A stretch of DNA of 20,938 bases, from assembly GCA_018648945.1 (NCBI GenBank), contig JABGQJ010000044.1:1-20938 (forward strand). The letters run 5' to 3'. The notes under the pieces were generated by a model. The model worked only from the letters and a program-made list of their open reading frames with translations, did no database searches and was not told the origin of the DNA. Numbering within the stretch: position 1 is the stretch's first letter; every line of letters begins with the position of its first letter. A program made the position numbers and the translations under genes. Positions 1 to 6,681 of the stretch are shown in pieces. The stretch is from Victivallales bacterium (lineage in GTDB: Bacteria > Verrucomicrobiota > Lentisphaeria > Oligosphaerales > Lenti-02).

Positions 1-1
1 G

Positions 2-610
2 AAGATGAGGGATCTCATGGCCCTGGGCCGCACGATGGGCGTGAAGGAACTGAACATCGTCGATGACGGCTCCATGCCCGGACGCACGGGCAGTCTACGT
101 TACGACGACGAGGGCACGCGCACCGGCAAGACCATGCTGATTGAGAACGGAGTTCTTGCCGGGCATCTCCATTCGCGCGAGACGGCGGCCAAGATGGGGG
201 AGAAACCCACCGGCAACGCCCGCGCGATCGCCCGCGGTCACGCGCCCATTGTGCGCATGACCAATACCTACATTGACGCGGGGCCATTGACCCGCGACGA
301 GCTGTTCGCGGGGGTGGACGACGGGATCTACTGCTGCGGGATGATCGGTGGCCAGACCATGATGGAGATGTTCACCTTCTCCGCTGCCTACGGCTACCGG
401 ATCCACAACGGCGAGATTGGTGAGCTGGTGCGGGATATTGTCTTGACCGGCAATGTGTTCGAGACTCTGCACCGGATGGACGGCATCGCGGACGACCTGC
501 AGATGCGCGAATCCGGTGGCGGCTGCGGCAAAGGCGGTCAGTCGCCGCTGCCGGTGACCTTCGGCGGCCCCCATGTGCGGGTCCGAGACGTCGTCGTGGG
601 CGGAAACTAG
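2..610 (+). CDS. tldD: TldD metalloprotease subunit, C-terminal part (5' end outside the window)
   Basis: This is the C-terminal ~200 residues of TldD. In the known TldD/TldE heterodimer TldD carries the zinc site and degrades unstructured peptides; the complex matures some modified peptides and helps degrade antitoxins. The reading frame is open to the left edge, so the HExxxH helix, which lies upstream in this family, cannot be checked. The family C-terminus is clear: a glycine-rich SGGGCGKGGQ segment followed by a VRVRDVVVGG ending. In the known structure the cysteine of this loop is the third metal ligand; here it is residue 174 counted from the ATG at base 5. The stop TAG overlaps the AGGAG ribosome site of the next gene, so the two are almost certainly co-translated. 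Identification is strong; the gene is cut by the window edge, not broken. Confidence 0.93.
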   Translation, partial: KMRDLMALGRTMGVKELNIVDDGSMPGRTGSLRYDDEGTRTGKTMLIENGVLAGHLHSRETAAKMGEKPTGNARAIARGHAPIVRMTNTYIDAGPLTRDELFAGVDDGIYCCGMIGGQTMMEMFTFSAAYGYRIHNGEIGELVRDIVLTGNVFETLHRMDGIADDLQMRESGGGCGKGGQSPLPVTFGGPHVRVRDVVVGGN

Positions 611-621
611 GAGACGAAACG

Positions 622-1944
622 ATGGCGACTTCCCGCATGGAAGCGATGAGAGACCGGATGCTCGCAGGTCTGGCCACAGCGAAGAAGCTGGGGGCGGACG
701 GGGCGAGCCTGGGCTACAGCCGGGGCGAGAGTCTGGATTGCAGCTACGAGAGCGGTCGATTGAAGAGCGCTCGTACCCGCGAGACGGCAGGCTACTCGAT
801 CACGGCCTTGCGCGACGGTCGGCTGGGGTCGGTTTCCGGCAACCGGATCGAGGACATCGATCTGATGGTCGAGCGTGCCGTCTCCCTGGCGGCGGTAGGC
901 AGCGTGGCGCATTTCGACGCCTATCCGGCACCGGCGGCACACGCCTCGGTACCGCGGGCATCAGCGGCCACCCGGGCGATGCCGCGGGAGCAGTTCGTCG
1001 AGGCCGGGGCTCGGATCGTCGCGGAGCTGAAGGCCATCGATCCCGAGATGGACATCAGTGCCGGTGGCAGCCGCAGCGAGTCGGCAGGAGTGATGGTGAC
1101 TAGCGGCGGCGTGGTCCATGAGGGCGAGCGGACCAGCTGGGGCCTCTCGGGCGGTATCCAGCGCACGGAAGGCACCGACATGCTCTTTGCCCACGCGTGG
1201 CGTGGCTGGTGCGAACCGAACGAGTTCTTCGATCCCGACTACATCATCAACCGCGTGCGGCGCGATCTGGAATGGTCCGCCGAGATGGCGGACGCCCCGG
1301 CTGACGGGAAGACCCAGGTCTTTCTGCCTCCCGAAGCGTTCTCCTGGATGCTTGGGCCCGTGCTCGGCGGCTTCAACGGTCGGTCCGTGGCCAAGGGCAC
1401 GTCGCCCCTGCGGGACCACCTTGGGGAGTGCTACTTCGCCGAGAATCTGACCATCGAGGACCGGCCCCACATCCCCTTCCATCCCTCCTCGGCGGAGATC
1501 GACTCCGTTGGCGTCCCGACCCGGCCCTGCAAGCTGGTGGAGAACGGGGTGGTCGGCATGTTCCTGTACGATCTGGACAGTGCCGGCCTGGCCGGTGCCA
1601 CCCCGACCGGGCATGCTGGCTGTTCCCCGTACCACGCCGTGGTGTCGCCGGGGGAGATCCTGAGCGAGGAACTGCTGGCGGGAATCCAGGATGGGCTCTA
1701 CATCAAGTCACTCCTGGGATTTGGCCAGAGCAACATCGCGAACGGGGATTTCTCGGGCAATGTGGCGCTCGGGTTCAGGATTCGCGGGGGCAAGATCGTG
1801 GGGCGGGTGAAGAACACGATGATCTCGGGCAACCTGTTTCAGCTGCTCAAGCGGGATCTCGTCCTGAGCTCCGATGTGGACCCCGTATCCCTCATGCCTT
1901 CCGCGATTCTCAATGGTGTCAATGTCGCTGGCGCGAAGGGCTGA
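622..1944 (+). CDS. pmbA: TldE/PmbA, non-catalytic partner of TldD
   Basis: A 440-residue protein of the PmbA/TldE family, the partner that shapes the proteolytic chamber with TldD and lacks its own zinc helix. I see no HExxxH motif, as expected for TldE. Typical features are the N-terminal LGADGASLGYSRGESL strand region, a central FLPPEAFSWMLGPVLGGFNG segment, and the C-terminal glycine-rich strands around SNIANGDFSGNVALGFRIRG. Length matches the family (about 440-450). The ATG at 622 is preceded by AGGAG at 609-613, overlapping the tldD stop, and the gap between the two genes is 11 bases, the usual tldD-tldE arrangement. The product is expected in the cytoplasm. Nothing looks truncated. It converges on the minus-strand small peptide gene, with 30 bases between their stops and no strong terminator visible there. 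Confidence 0.93.
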   Translation: MATSRMEAMRDRMLAGLATAKKLGADGASLGYSRGESLDCSYESGRLKSARTRETAGYSITALRDGRLGSVSGNRIEDIDLMVERAVSLAAVGSVAHFDAYPAPAAHASVPRASAATRAMPREQFVEAGARIVAELKAIDPEMDISAGGSRSESAGVMVTSGGVVHEGERTSWGLSGGIQRTEGTDMLFAHAWRGWCEPNEFFDPDYIINRVRRDLEWSAEMADAPADGKTQVFLPPEAFSWMLGPVLGGFNGRSVAKGTSPLRDHLGECYFAENLTIEDRPHIPFHPSSAEIDSVGVPTRPCKLVENGVVGMFLYDLDSAGLAGATPTGHAGCSPYHAVVSPGEILSEELLAGIQDGLYIKSLLGFGQSNIANGDFSGNVALGFRIRGGKIVGRVKNTMISGNLFQLLKRDLVLSSDVDPVSLMPSAILNGVNVAGAKG

Positions 1945-1974
1945 CGGGTACATCCGCCCGCCCCGACAAGAGCG

Positions 1975-2145
1975 CTACCGACTGAGGACCAGGCTCAGCG
2001 CGTTCCCCTCTGCCCGGTAGGAGCGAAGGGTGTAGGCGGGCAAGGAAATGGCCAGCGCTCCGGCTGGCGCAATCTCCCTGCCAGCCACCAGTTGGGCAGA
2101 CAAGGCAAGGGCAAGGCCGAAGAGGAACACGACGGACAGACGCAT
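1975..2145 (-). CDS. Unrecognised 56-aa secreted small protein
   Basis: This short frame reads MRLSVVFLFGLALALSAQLV at its start: one arginine, then about 17 hydrophobic residues, a classic signal peptide with a likely cut after the LVA-G region. The mature part would be only about 34 residues (REIAPAGALAI, then SLPAYTLRSYRAEGNALS, ending LVLSR) and contains no cysteine, so it is neither a lipoprotein nor disulfide-linked. The ATG at 2145-2143 is preceded by AGGAGA at good spacing. It begins 37 bases after the stop of the ABC ATPase on the same strand, so it is probably the last gene of that operon. I do not recognise a family. It could be a small periplasmic accessory protein, or the remnant of a longer exported protein such as the missing binding protein. 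The signal peptide and ribosome site are seen directly; expression is inferred. Confidence 0.55.
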   Translation of the reverse strand: MRLSVVFLFGLALALSAQLVAGREIAPAGALAISLPAYTLRSYRAEGNALSLVLSR

Positions 2146-2182
2146 AGAGGTTCTCCTGGATGCCGCCGCCGGGCCGCGGGGG

Positions 2183-2809
2183 CTACTCGCCCAGAGCAGG
2201 ATAGTCTAGACGGACGGGCGGTCCCGAGACGGGAACGATTTCCGCTCCCAGTCCAGCCACGTGTTCGCGGACATGACTCACAATGAGAACGGTCGTGCCA
2301 TGCCGGTCCCGCAGGTCCAGCACGAGCTTCTGCACCGTCTCGATCATTGCGCTGTCAAGGAACGCAAAAGGCTCGTCCAACAACAACAGATCGGGCTGCA
2401 ATGCCAGAGCCCGAGCCAAGTTGACTCGTCGTCGCATGCCGCCACTCAGTGAACCAGGACGTTTGCTGGCAGCTTCGCCCAAGCCCAGCCGTTCCAGCCA
2501 GCTATGGGTCCGGGCTGCCGCCTCGTCGTCGGGAAGGTGTCCAGAGAGTCCTAGGAGCAGGTTTTCACGGACGCTCAGCCAGGGCGCCAGACGGTCGTCC
2601 TGGAACGCATAGCCCAGCCGCTCGCCCCGGACCGAGACCTGCCCGGAGTCGGGATGCACGAGCCCGGCAACGACCTGTAGAACGGTGGTCTTGCCGCAGC
2701 CCGAAGGGCCGAACAGACACAGGATCTGGCCCGGTGCCACGGTCAGGCTCACGTTCTCCAGGATCCGCTGCCCGCGCAGCGTCACGGCTACCTGCTCAAG
2801 AGCGATCAC
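2183..2809 (-). CDS. ABC transporter ATP-binding protein, nitrate/sulfonate/taurine type
   Basis: A 208-residue ATPase that would power import through the neighbouring permease on the cytoplasmic face of the membrane. All ABC elements are present in order: Walker A GPSGCGKTT (34-42), Q-loop AFQDDRLAPWLSVREN (Q70), signature LSGGM (121-125), Walker B LLLLDEP (141-147) and H-loop histidine 179. The pattern fits the SsuB/TauB/NrtD group, but the protein is shorter than most of them (about 240-260 aa) and stops soon after the H-loop. The start is GTG at 2809-2807, supported by AGGAGG five bases upstream. It overlaps the end of the permease gene by 14 bases, so translation is probably coupled. The substrate cannot be told from sequence because no binding protein is encoded in the window. 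Confidence 0.88.
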   Translation of the reverse strand: MIALEQVAVTLRGQRILENVSLTVAPGQILCLFGPSGCGKTTVLQVVAGLVHPDSGQVSVRGERLGYAFQDDRLAPWLSVRENLLLGLSGHLPDDEAAARTHSWLERLGLGEAASKRPGSLSGGMRRRVNLARALALQPDLLLLDEPFAFLDSAMIETVQKLVLDLRDRHGTTVLIVSHVREHVAGLGAEIVPVSGPPVRLDYPALGE

Positions 2810-3602
2810 TGTGGCCTCCTCCCTTCTCGGGGTCCAAGGCCTCGCGCAAGGGATGCACCACCCCGAGCTCCAGGGCCACCCCCACCGCGATGATCACGGC
2901 CGTCCAGGCGAACAGCTGGGGCATGTCCATCTCCCGCTGCGACCAGTAGATCCGCTCGCCCACGCCCGATGATGCCCCGAAGAACTCCGCCGTGGCCGTG
3001 ACTTTCCAGGTGATGCCCAAGGCAAAGGAGAGAGAGGCCACGGCGAACCGGGAGATGCCCGGCAACACGATCTGGCGCAACACCCGCCCGAGCGGGACCC
3101 GGTACACCCGGGTCATCTCCAACAGGCGGTGGTCCAGCCCCGCCACTCCTTGGGCCACATTCAGGAAGCATGGCGGGAACACGGCGGCAAACACCACCAG
3201 CATCGGCACCCTATTGCCGATCCCGGCCCAGACCAGCAGGAAGGAAATCCAGATGATCGGCGGACAGGACTGCATGGCTGTCACCAACGGCGACAGCACC
3301 TCCATCACTGGCCGCAGCAACCCGCAGGGCACCCCCAGGACAAGCGCGATGGCAAGGCCAAGCACCAGGCCGCACATGCCCCGGAACACGGTCAGGCTGA
3401 GATGCCGCCAGAGCTCGCCTGTCGAGGCCAGGCGGGCAACTTCCCTGCCCGTTTCCCACGGCGTGGGAATCAGGCGGTACTCGGTCGCGGGCTGCCCCAC
3501 CCCATCCCCCGTCTCCTGCCCCTGCCGCACGCTGAACGAGGACGCCAGCCACCAGAGCAGCAACAGAACGACCAGAGGAACAAGTTTGCGGAACCATCTC
3601 AT
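2796..3602 (-). CDS. ABC transporter permease, nitrate/sulfonate/taurine type
   Basis: A 268-residue inner-membrane permease of the BPD-transport family (SsuC/TauC/NrtB-like). The N-terminus has a membrane segment at about 7-24, then a polar stretch and several more hydrophobic segments. The EAA loop that docks the ATPase is at about 161-182 (LLEMTRVYRVPLGRVLRQIV, then LPG), followed by the usual WKVTATAEFFGASSGVGERI region. The first EAA residues are degenerate (LEMTRVY). Ribosome site strength is modest (GGTGA before the ATG). The gene sits 57 bases past the stem-loop that ends the cobW operon, so it likely has its own promoter; I could not identify a convincing one. It is followed by the ATPase with a 14-base overlap. 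A substrate-binding protein is absent on both sides. Confidence 0.87.
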   Translation of the reverse strand: MRWFRKLVPLVVLLLLWWLASSFSVRQGQETGDGVGQPATEYRLIPTPWETGREVARLASTGELWRHLSLTVFRGMCGLVLGLAIALVLGVPCGLLRPVMEVLSPLVTAMQSCPPIIWISFLLVWAGIGNRVPMLVVFAAVFPPCFLNVAQGVAGLDHRLLEMTRVYRVPLGRVLRQIVLPGISRFAVASLSFALGITWKVTATAEFFGASSGVGERIYWSQREMDMPQLFAWTAVIIAVGVALELGVVHPLREALDPEKGGGHSDRS

Positions 3603-3659
3603 GCTTCACCGTGGGCGCGTTATCAATGCCCGCAACCCTACCCTCTGGGCACAAGACAG

Positions 3660-3690
3660 ACAAGCCCACTCCGCGATGGAGTGGGCTTGT
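3660..3690 (-). terminator. Stem-loop terminator after cobW
   Basis: A perfect 13-bp inverted repeat (ACAAGCCCACTCC at 3660-3672 and GGAGTGGGCTTGT at 3678-3690) with a 5-base loop lies 15 bases after the cobW stop. On the minus strand the stem is followed by CTGTCTTGT, only a weak T-rich tail, so it is an imperfect intrinsic terminator or an mRNA 3' end stabiliser. It separates the padR-aquaporin-cobW operon from the ABC transporter genes. Confidence 0.7.
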
Positions 3691-3705
3691 GGGAGATGGT
3701 CCAGG

Positions 3706-4794
3706 CTAGACAATGCGCTCGTAGCGATGCGTCGGATTGGGACGGCCGGGGCTGAAGCAACGACAGGTGCCGATCTCCCAGACGACCTCGTCTCCCGCTG
3801 TCTCCGCAAGGCAGGACTTCACCAGGGATTCCAGCTCTGCCGGCGGCATCTGGGCGCGGGCATTGAGGGTCAGTTCGGCGTCCGACAGGCGAGCGATCTC
3901 ACCGCGCAGCTCCACCTTGCCCCGTAGGTGCGTAAGGTTGGCCACGCAACAGTCGCCACCAGTGGTGATCAGCAGTTTCACGTGCCCGATCGCAGCCTGC
4001 GCATCCGCAAGCTTGCCTTGCAGGGCCTCAAGCAGACGGCGGGCGTAGCCCTGCCAGTCGGGGCGGGGGCAGCAGATCCGCACCGTGGCGTTGAGCCAAC
4101 CGAGGACGGCTTCGCCATTGGCGTAGCGATCATAGTCGATCTCGACCAGATGCATCCCGGCATCTTCCCGTGCGAGCATGTCGTCGAGCCAGTCATCCAC
4201 TCCCTGCCCCTCCTGGGCGGAGACCAGACGAATCTCCGTGCCGACGAGATCCTGAGTCGCGTCCCGCACCAACGCCTCACGCTCGGCATCGTCGAGCTGG
4301 TCGATCTTGTTGAGGAGGAGCACGTCGGCCTCCTCCATCTGTTTGCGCAGGATATACACGGCGTCGGCGTGCAGCGCAGTGTCTCCCGAGAGGATGTCGC
4401 GCAGCCTCTTGGGATCGACCACCACCGACAGGGGCGAGAGCACCAACTCCGTGGCGAATTTCTCCTTGAGGGGCTGCATGAGGGTGGCGGAGAGGTCGGT
4501 GCAACTGCCCACTGGTTCGGCGATCAGCACGTCGGCGTCGGCAATCTGCCGCAGGTTCTCTGCGGCGGCGACAAGACCGGGGAAATTGCAGCAGAAACAG
4601 CTCCCGGCCACTTCCTCGACCGCGACCCCGCGTTGGGCGAGCCACGCGGTATCGACCAGATCGGGGGCTTGGTCGTTGGTGATCAGCCCCACCCGGAGAC
4701 CGCGCTCAATCAGCCGCCGGGCCGCTTCCCAAAGGAGGGTTGTCTTGCCAGCACCGAGGAAACCACCCACCAAAAGCAAACGCGTGCGCTTCAT
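3706..4794 (-). CDS. CobW/G3E-family GTPase with atypical cysteine-containing C-terminus
   Basis: A 362-residue cytoplasmic GTPase of the G3E (CobW/P47K) family, whose members insert or deliver metals or support metal-cofactor enzymes. Seen directly: P-loop GFLGAGKT (11-18), ITNDQ (38-42), the family CxCC metal motif as SCFCC (C66, C68, C69), the IAEPVG segment (91-96) and the base-specificity motif NKID (162-165). Further cysteines lie at 241-242, 282-283 and 344/346, the last as CRCFSPGRPNPTH near the C-terminus with a histidine close by. The second half does not look like the standard CobW_C domain to me. The start MKRTRLL is chosen because its ATG at 4794-4792 overlaps the aquaporin stop as ATGA; the open frame runs further upstream but there it only overlaps the aquaporin gene. 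The metal or client is unknown. Related G3E proteins are known near corrinoid methyltransferases, but none is in this window. Confidence 0.87.
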   Translation of the reverse strand: MKRTRLLLVGGFLGAGKTTLLWEAARRLIERGLRVGLITNDQAPDLVDTAWLAQRGVAVEEVAGSCFCCNFPGLVAAAENLRQIADADVLIAEPVGSCTDLSATLMQPLKEKFATELVLSPLSVVVDPKRLRDILSGDTALHADAVYILRKQMEEADVLLLNKIDQLDDAEREALVRDATQDLVGTEIRLVSAQEGQGVDDWLDDMLAREDAGMHLVEIDYDRYANGEAVLGWLNATVRICCPRPDWQGYARRLLEALQGKLADAQAAIGHVKLLITTGGDCCVANLTHLRGKVELRGEIARLSDAELTLNARAQMPPAELESLVKSCLAETAGDEVVWEIGTCRCFSPGRPNPTHRYERIV

Positions 4795-5603
4795 GTATCC
4801 GTCCTTTTCAGTTTCGGGACTAGGCCAAACTGGAATACGGCACTTCCCACGAGGGCACCCAGGATGGGGGCCAGGATGTACACCGCGAAGAACCCACCAC
4901 GGGGGCCCGGAATCGCGATCCGTCCCCAACCGGCAAACCAGGCGAACAGGCGGGGCCCGAAATCGCGCGCGGGATTGAGTCCCGCTTGCGTCAATGGGGA
5001 GAGGATGGAGATGATGGCCGCCACCGTCAGCCCGATGAAGACCGGCGCCAGCTTGGTTCCCGGCGCTGCCGCATTCCGCGGATGGGTGAGGGCGAAGACG
5101 AAGAACGCCAGCAACCCCGTGCCGATCGCCTCCGCCAACATGGCTGTTGGCAGGGAGACCACACTGGGAGCCCAGCTCAGCTCTTTGGCGATGCCGGGGT
5201 TGGGGAAGTACTCGCCGTAGACCATCGCCGCAAGCTCGCTGCCGGGCGCGCCTCGGACCAACCCGTGCGTGGCCTCGAAATGGGCCAGGACACCGCCGAA
5301 CAGAACGTAGAGCACAGCGGCGGCAAGAAATGCGCCCAGCACCTGAGCGACCACATACGGAACCGCACGGCGCAGGGGAAAACGGCGAAAAACCACGAAC
5401 GACACGGTAAGCGCAGGGTTGAGGTGGGCACCGGAATGAGCGGCGGAGGCATAGATCGCCAGCGATACGCCCACAGCCCACACGACCGCCACGTGCCAAA
5501 GCCCGGACTGGGCACCCGTCAGCACCGCCGCGTGGACCACGCCCACCCCGAAGAAGACCAACAGGAAGGTGCCGATCAGTTCGGCGACGTAGGCGCGGAT
5601 CAT
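4791..5603 (-). CDS. Aquaglyceroporin-type MIP channel
   Basis: A 270-residue inner-membrane channel of the major intrinsic protein family. Both half-helix motifs are intact: the first NPA in AHLNPALTVSF (N62-A64) and the second in GLNPARDFGPRLF (N210-R213). The aspartate right after the second NPAR is the mark of the glycerol-facilitator (GlpF) branch rather than water-selective AqpZ, and the YFPNPG loop at about 132-137 also recalls GlpF. Expected substrates for the branch are glycerol and other small uncharged solutes; some members pass arsenite, antimonite or boric acid. No glycerol kinase or dehydrogenase gene is adjacent; instead it sits between a PadR regulator and a G3E GTPase. Its ATG at 5603-5601 overlaps the padR stop as ATGA, and its TGA overlaps the cobW start in the same way, so translation of all three is probably coupled. 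Confidence 0.92.
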   Translation of the reverse strand: MIRAYVAELIGTFLLVFFGVGVVHAAVLTGAQSGLWHVAVVWAVGVSLAIYASAAHSGAHLNPALTVSFVVFRRFPLRRAVPYVVAQVLGAFLAAAVLYVLFGGVLAHFEATHGLVRGAPGSELAAMVYGEYFPNPGIAKELSWAPSVVSLPTAMLAEAIGTGLLAFFVFALTHPRNAAAPGTKLAPVFIGLTVAAIISILSPLTQAGLNPARDFGPRLFAWFAGWGRIAIPGPRGGFFAVYILAPILGALVGSAVFQFGLVPKLKRTDT

Positions 5604-5986
5604 GGCTCGTTCCCGCCGGATTGAGCCACTGCGTCTCGCATCACGCCAATAAGCTCGGACAGCCCCGCCGCGTGCTCCGTCAATGTATCGACCCAGCGTC
5701 CCAGACAGTCCAGCCCAGCGGCGGTCAGCGAGAAGAGCCGCCGATCCGGCCCCGTGCCCTGCCGATCCCAGGTCGATACGACCAAGCCCTCCGTCTCCAT
5801 CTGCTTCAGAGCCCGGTAGAGACCGCTAGGGTCTGGCGTATGCGCCTCGCCAAACAGGCGGAGCTCCGCCAGCCGTTGCACGATCCGGTACCCGTGCTCT
5901 TCCCCATTGGCAAGAATCGCTAGGACAGCCGGACGGACCTGCCGCGAAAGAGTGCGCCCTGAGCAAGGACAGTCACCGGATTGCAT
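5600..5986 (-). CDS. PadR-family transcriptional regulator with N-terminal CPC motif
   Basis: A 128-residue winged-helix regulator of the PadR family. The HTH region is at about 17-75: RPAVLAILANGEEHGYRIVQ, then SGLYRALKQMETEGLV, and a wing with RRLFSLTAAG (82-91). The C-terminal helix (about 92-120) is the usual dimerisation helix of short PadR proteins. The N-terminus adds MQSGDCPCSGRT with cysteines 6 and 8, and there is a third cysteine at 94; a CxC pair in front of the HTH could bind a metal or respond to redox or metalloids, which is an inference. The ATG at 5986-5984 has GAGGT about seven bases upstream. It is the first gene of a tightly overlapping operon with the channel and the GTPase, downstream of a strong-looking promoter with two palindromes, so autoregulation is likely. 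Confidence 0.88.
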   Translation of the reverse strand: MQSGDCPCSGRTLSRQVRPAVLAILANGEEHGYRIVQRLAELRLFGEAHTPDPSGLYRALKQMETEGLVVSTWDRQGTGPDRRLFSLTAAGLDCLGRWVDTLTEHAAGLSELIGVMRDAVAQSGGNEP

Positions 5987-6006
5987 CGCTTGACCTCAAC
6001 CAATAG

Positions 6007-6036
6007 TAGACTTGGTTCAATACTGGACTTGGTCCA
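6007..6036. promoter_or_regulatory. Two tandem palindromic operators, probable PadR binding sites
   Basis: Two related 13-base palindromes lie side by side: TGGACTTGGTCCA (6024-6036, perfect 5-bp arms around TTG) and TAGACTTGGTTCA (6007-6019, imperfect arms). Their centres are 17 bases apart and they share the core GACTTGGT. They cover the predicted transcription start of the padR operon and the sequence just after it, where a bound repressor would block RNA polymerase. Assignment to PadR rests on position and symmetry only. Confidence 0.6.
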
Positions 6037-6038
6037 CT

Positions 6039-6067
6039 ATGATAGAGTGCGAGTGCCCAGGTGGCAA
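6039..6067 (-). promoter_or_regulatory. Sigma-70-type promoter of the padR-aquaporin-cobW operon
   Basis: On the minus strand, TTGCCA (6067-6062) and TATCAT (6044-6039) are separated by exactly 17 bases; each matches the housekeeping consensus at five of six positions. Transcription would start near 6032, giving a leader of about 45 bases before the padR ATG. The operator pair lies at and downstream of this start. Confidence 0.65.
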
Positions 6068-6681
6068 TCCCGTTCACACAATTCTCACACAACCGCCGCA
6101 GCGCCAACCGTCCGGCACGACCGTGCCAGCGGCGTTGCTGGACACGGTCATGCGTTCGCGGTTGGGGGAAGGCGCTGGCTCGAGCGCTTGACCAACGCCA
6201 CGCCCTCGCCGGGGGAGAATCCCCCAGAGCCGATTGCTGAGCACACCCGATTTGCATGTAGGGCCACAATTCCCGCTGACAATCAGCGCCAGATACCTTA
6301 TTGCCAGCATGTTAACCTAACCACGGCCCCATCCTAAAAAGCAGAAAGGCCACTCAATCCCAATATCGCGTCCCGATGGTCCTTGACATGGGGTCCACCT
6401 CACACAATGTACAGAGACAGAGACTACAGTACCTGTTTCTATGCCTGAGGCCAGGAACTCAGAGAGTCAGAAAAGGGAGAGTGGCAGGGCCTGTGATCTG
6501 CGAGAGCTTGGACTCTCCGCCCCAGTCCGACCCCACTTGGGTTGCAGACAAAGCCCGCTCCAGGAAGAAGCAAGCACGTGGACACGTGCATTCCCAGCGT
6601 CCCCCAGGAACTTCACACCTGCGACCAACCATCGAGCTCCGTTGGCAGGCAGGAAGACACTGAATCTGTAGGAGGGCCCCC
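6068..6681. other. Non-coding region upstream of the LVIVD-repeat gene
   Basis: No convincing gene was found in this stretch on either strand; the open frames present lack ribosome sites and family features. It contains several small perfect hairpins: GGGGGA/TCCCCC with a 3-base loop (6211-6225), CGCTGA/TCAGCG with a 3-base loop (6274-6288) and GAGAG/CTCTC (6502-6517). A TTGACA at 6383-6388 could be a -35 box for the plus-strand gene, but no good -10 follows at 16-18 bases. From about 6290 onward the sequence is less GC-rich than its surroundings. Just before the next gene is an ideal AGGAGG (6670-6675). If transcription starts near 6415 the leader would be around 260 bases, long enough for regulation in the mRNA. 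Confidence 0.5.
6574..6589. repeat. Perfect 16-bp inverted repeat upstream of the LVIVD gene
   Basis: GCACGTG and CACGTGC, separated by GA, form a perfect 7-bp inverted repeat that also contains two CACGTG hexamers. It lies 92 bases before the ATG of the LVIVD-repeat gene and could be an operator or a leader hairpin. Its function is not determined. Confidence 0.5.

Noticed and set aside
4795..5499. The open frame of the cobW gene continues upstream for over 230 codons.
   Set aside because: That part lies inside the aquaporin gene in another frame and has no family similarity; the ATGA-coupled MKRTR start begins exactly with the P-loop domain.
5981..6337. Possible 118-aa plus-strand gene over the padR promoter.
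   Set aside because: It overlaps the promoter and operators, has no good ribosome site and no recognisable features.
6383..6411. TTGACA as the -35 box of a promoter for the LVIVD gene.
   Set aside because: No hexamer at 16-18 bases downstream resembles TATAAT (the best are AATGTA and CAATGT), so a promoter was not annotated as a separate feature.
6441..6671. Possible 76-aa gene in the region before the LVIVD gene.
   Set aside because: There is no ribosome site before its ATG, no domain, and the composition is random; its end runs into the AGGAGG site of the next gene.
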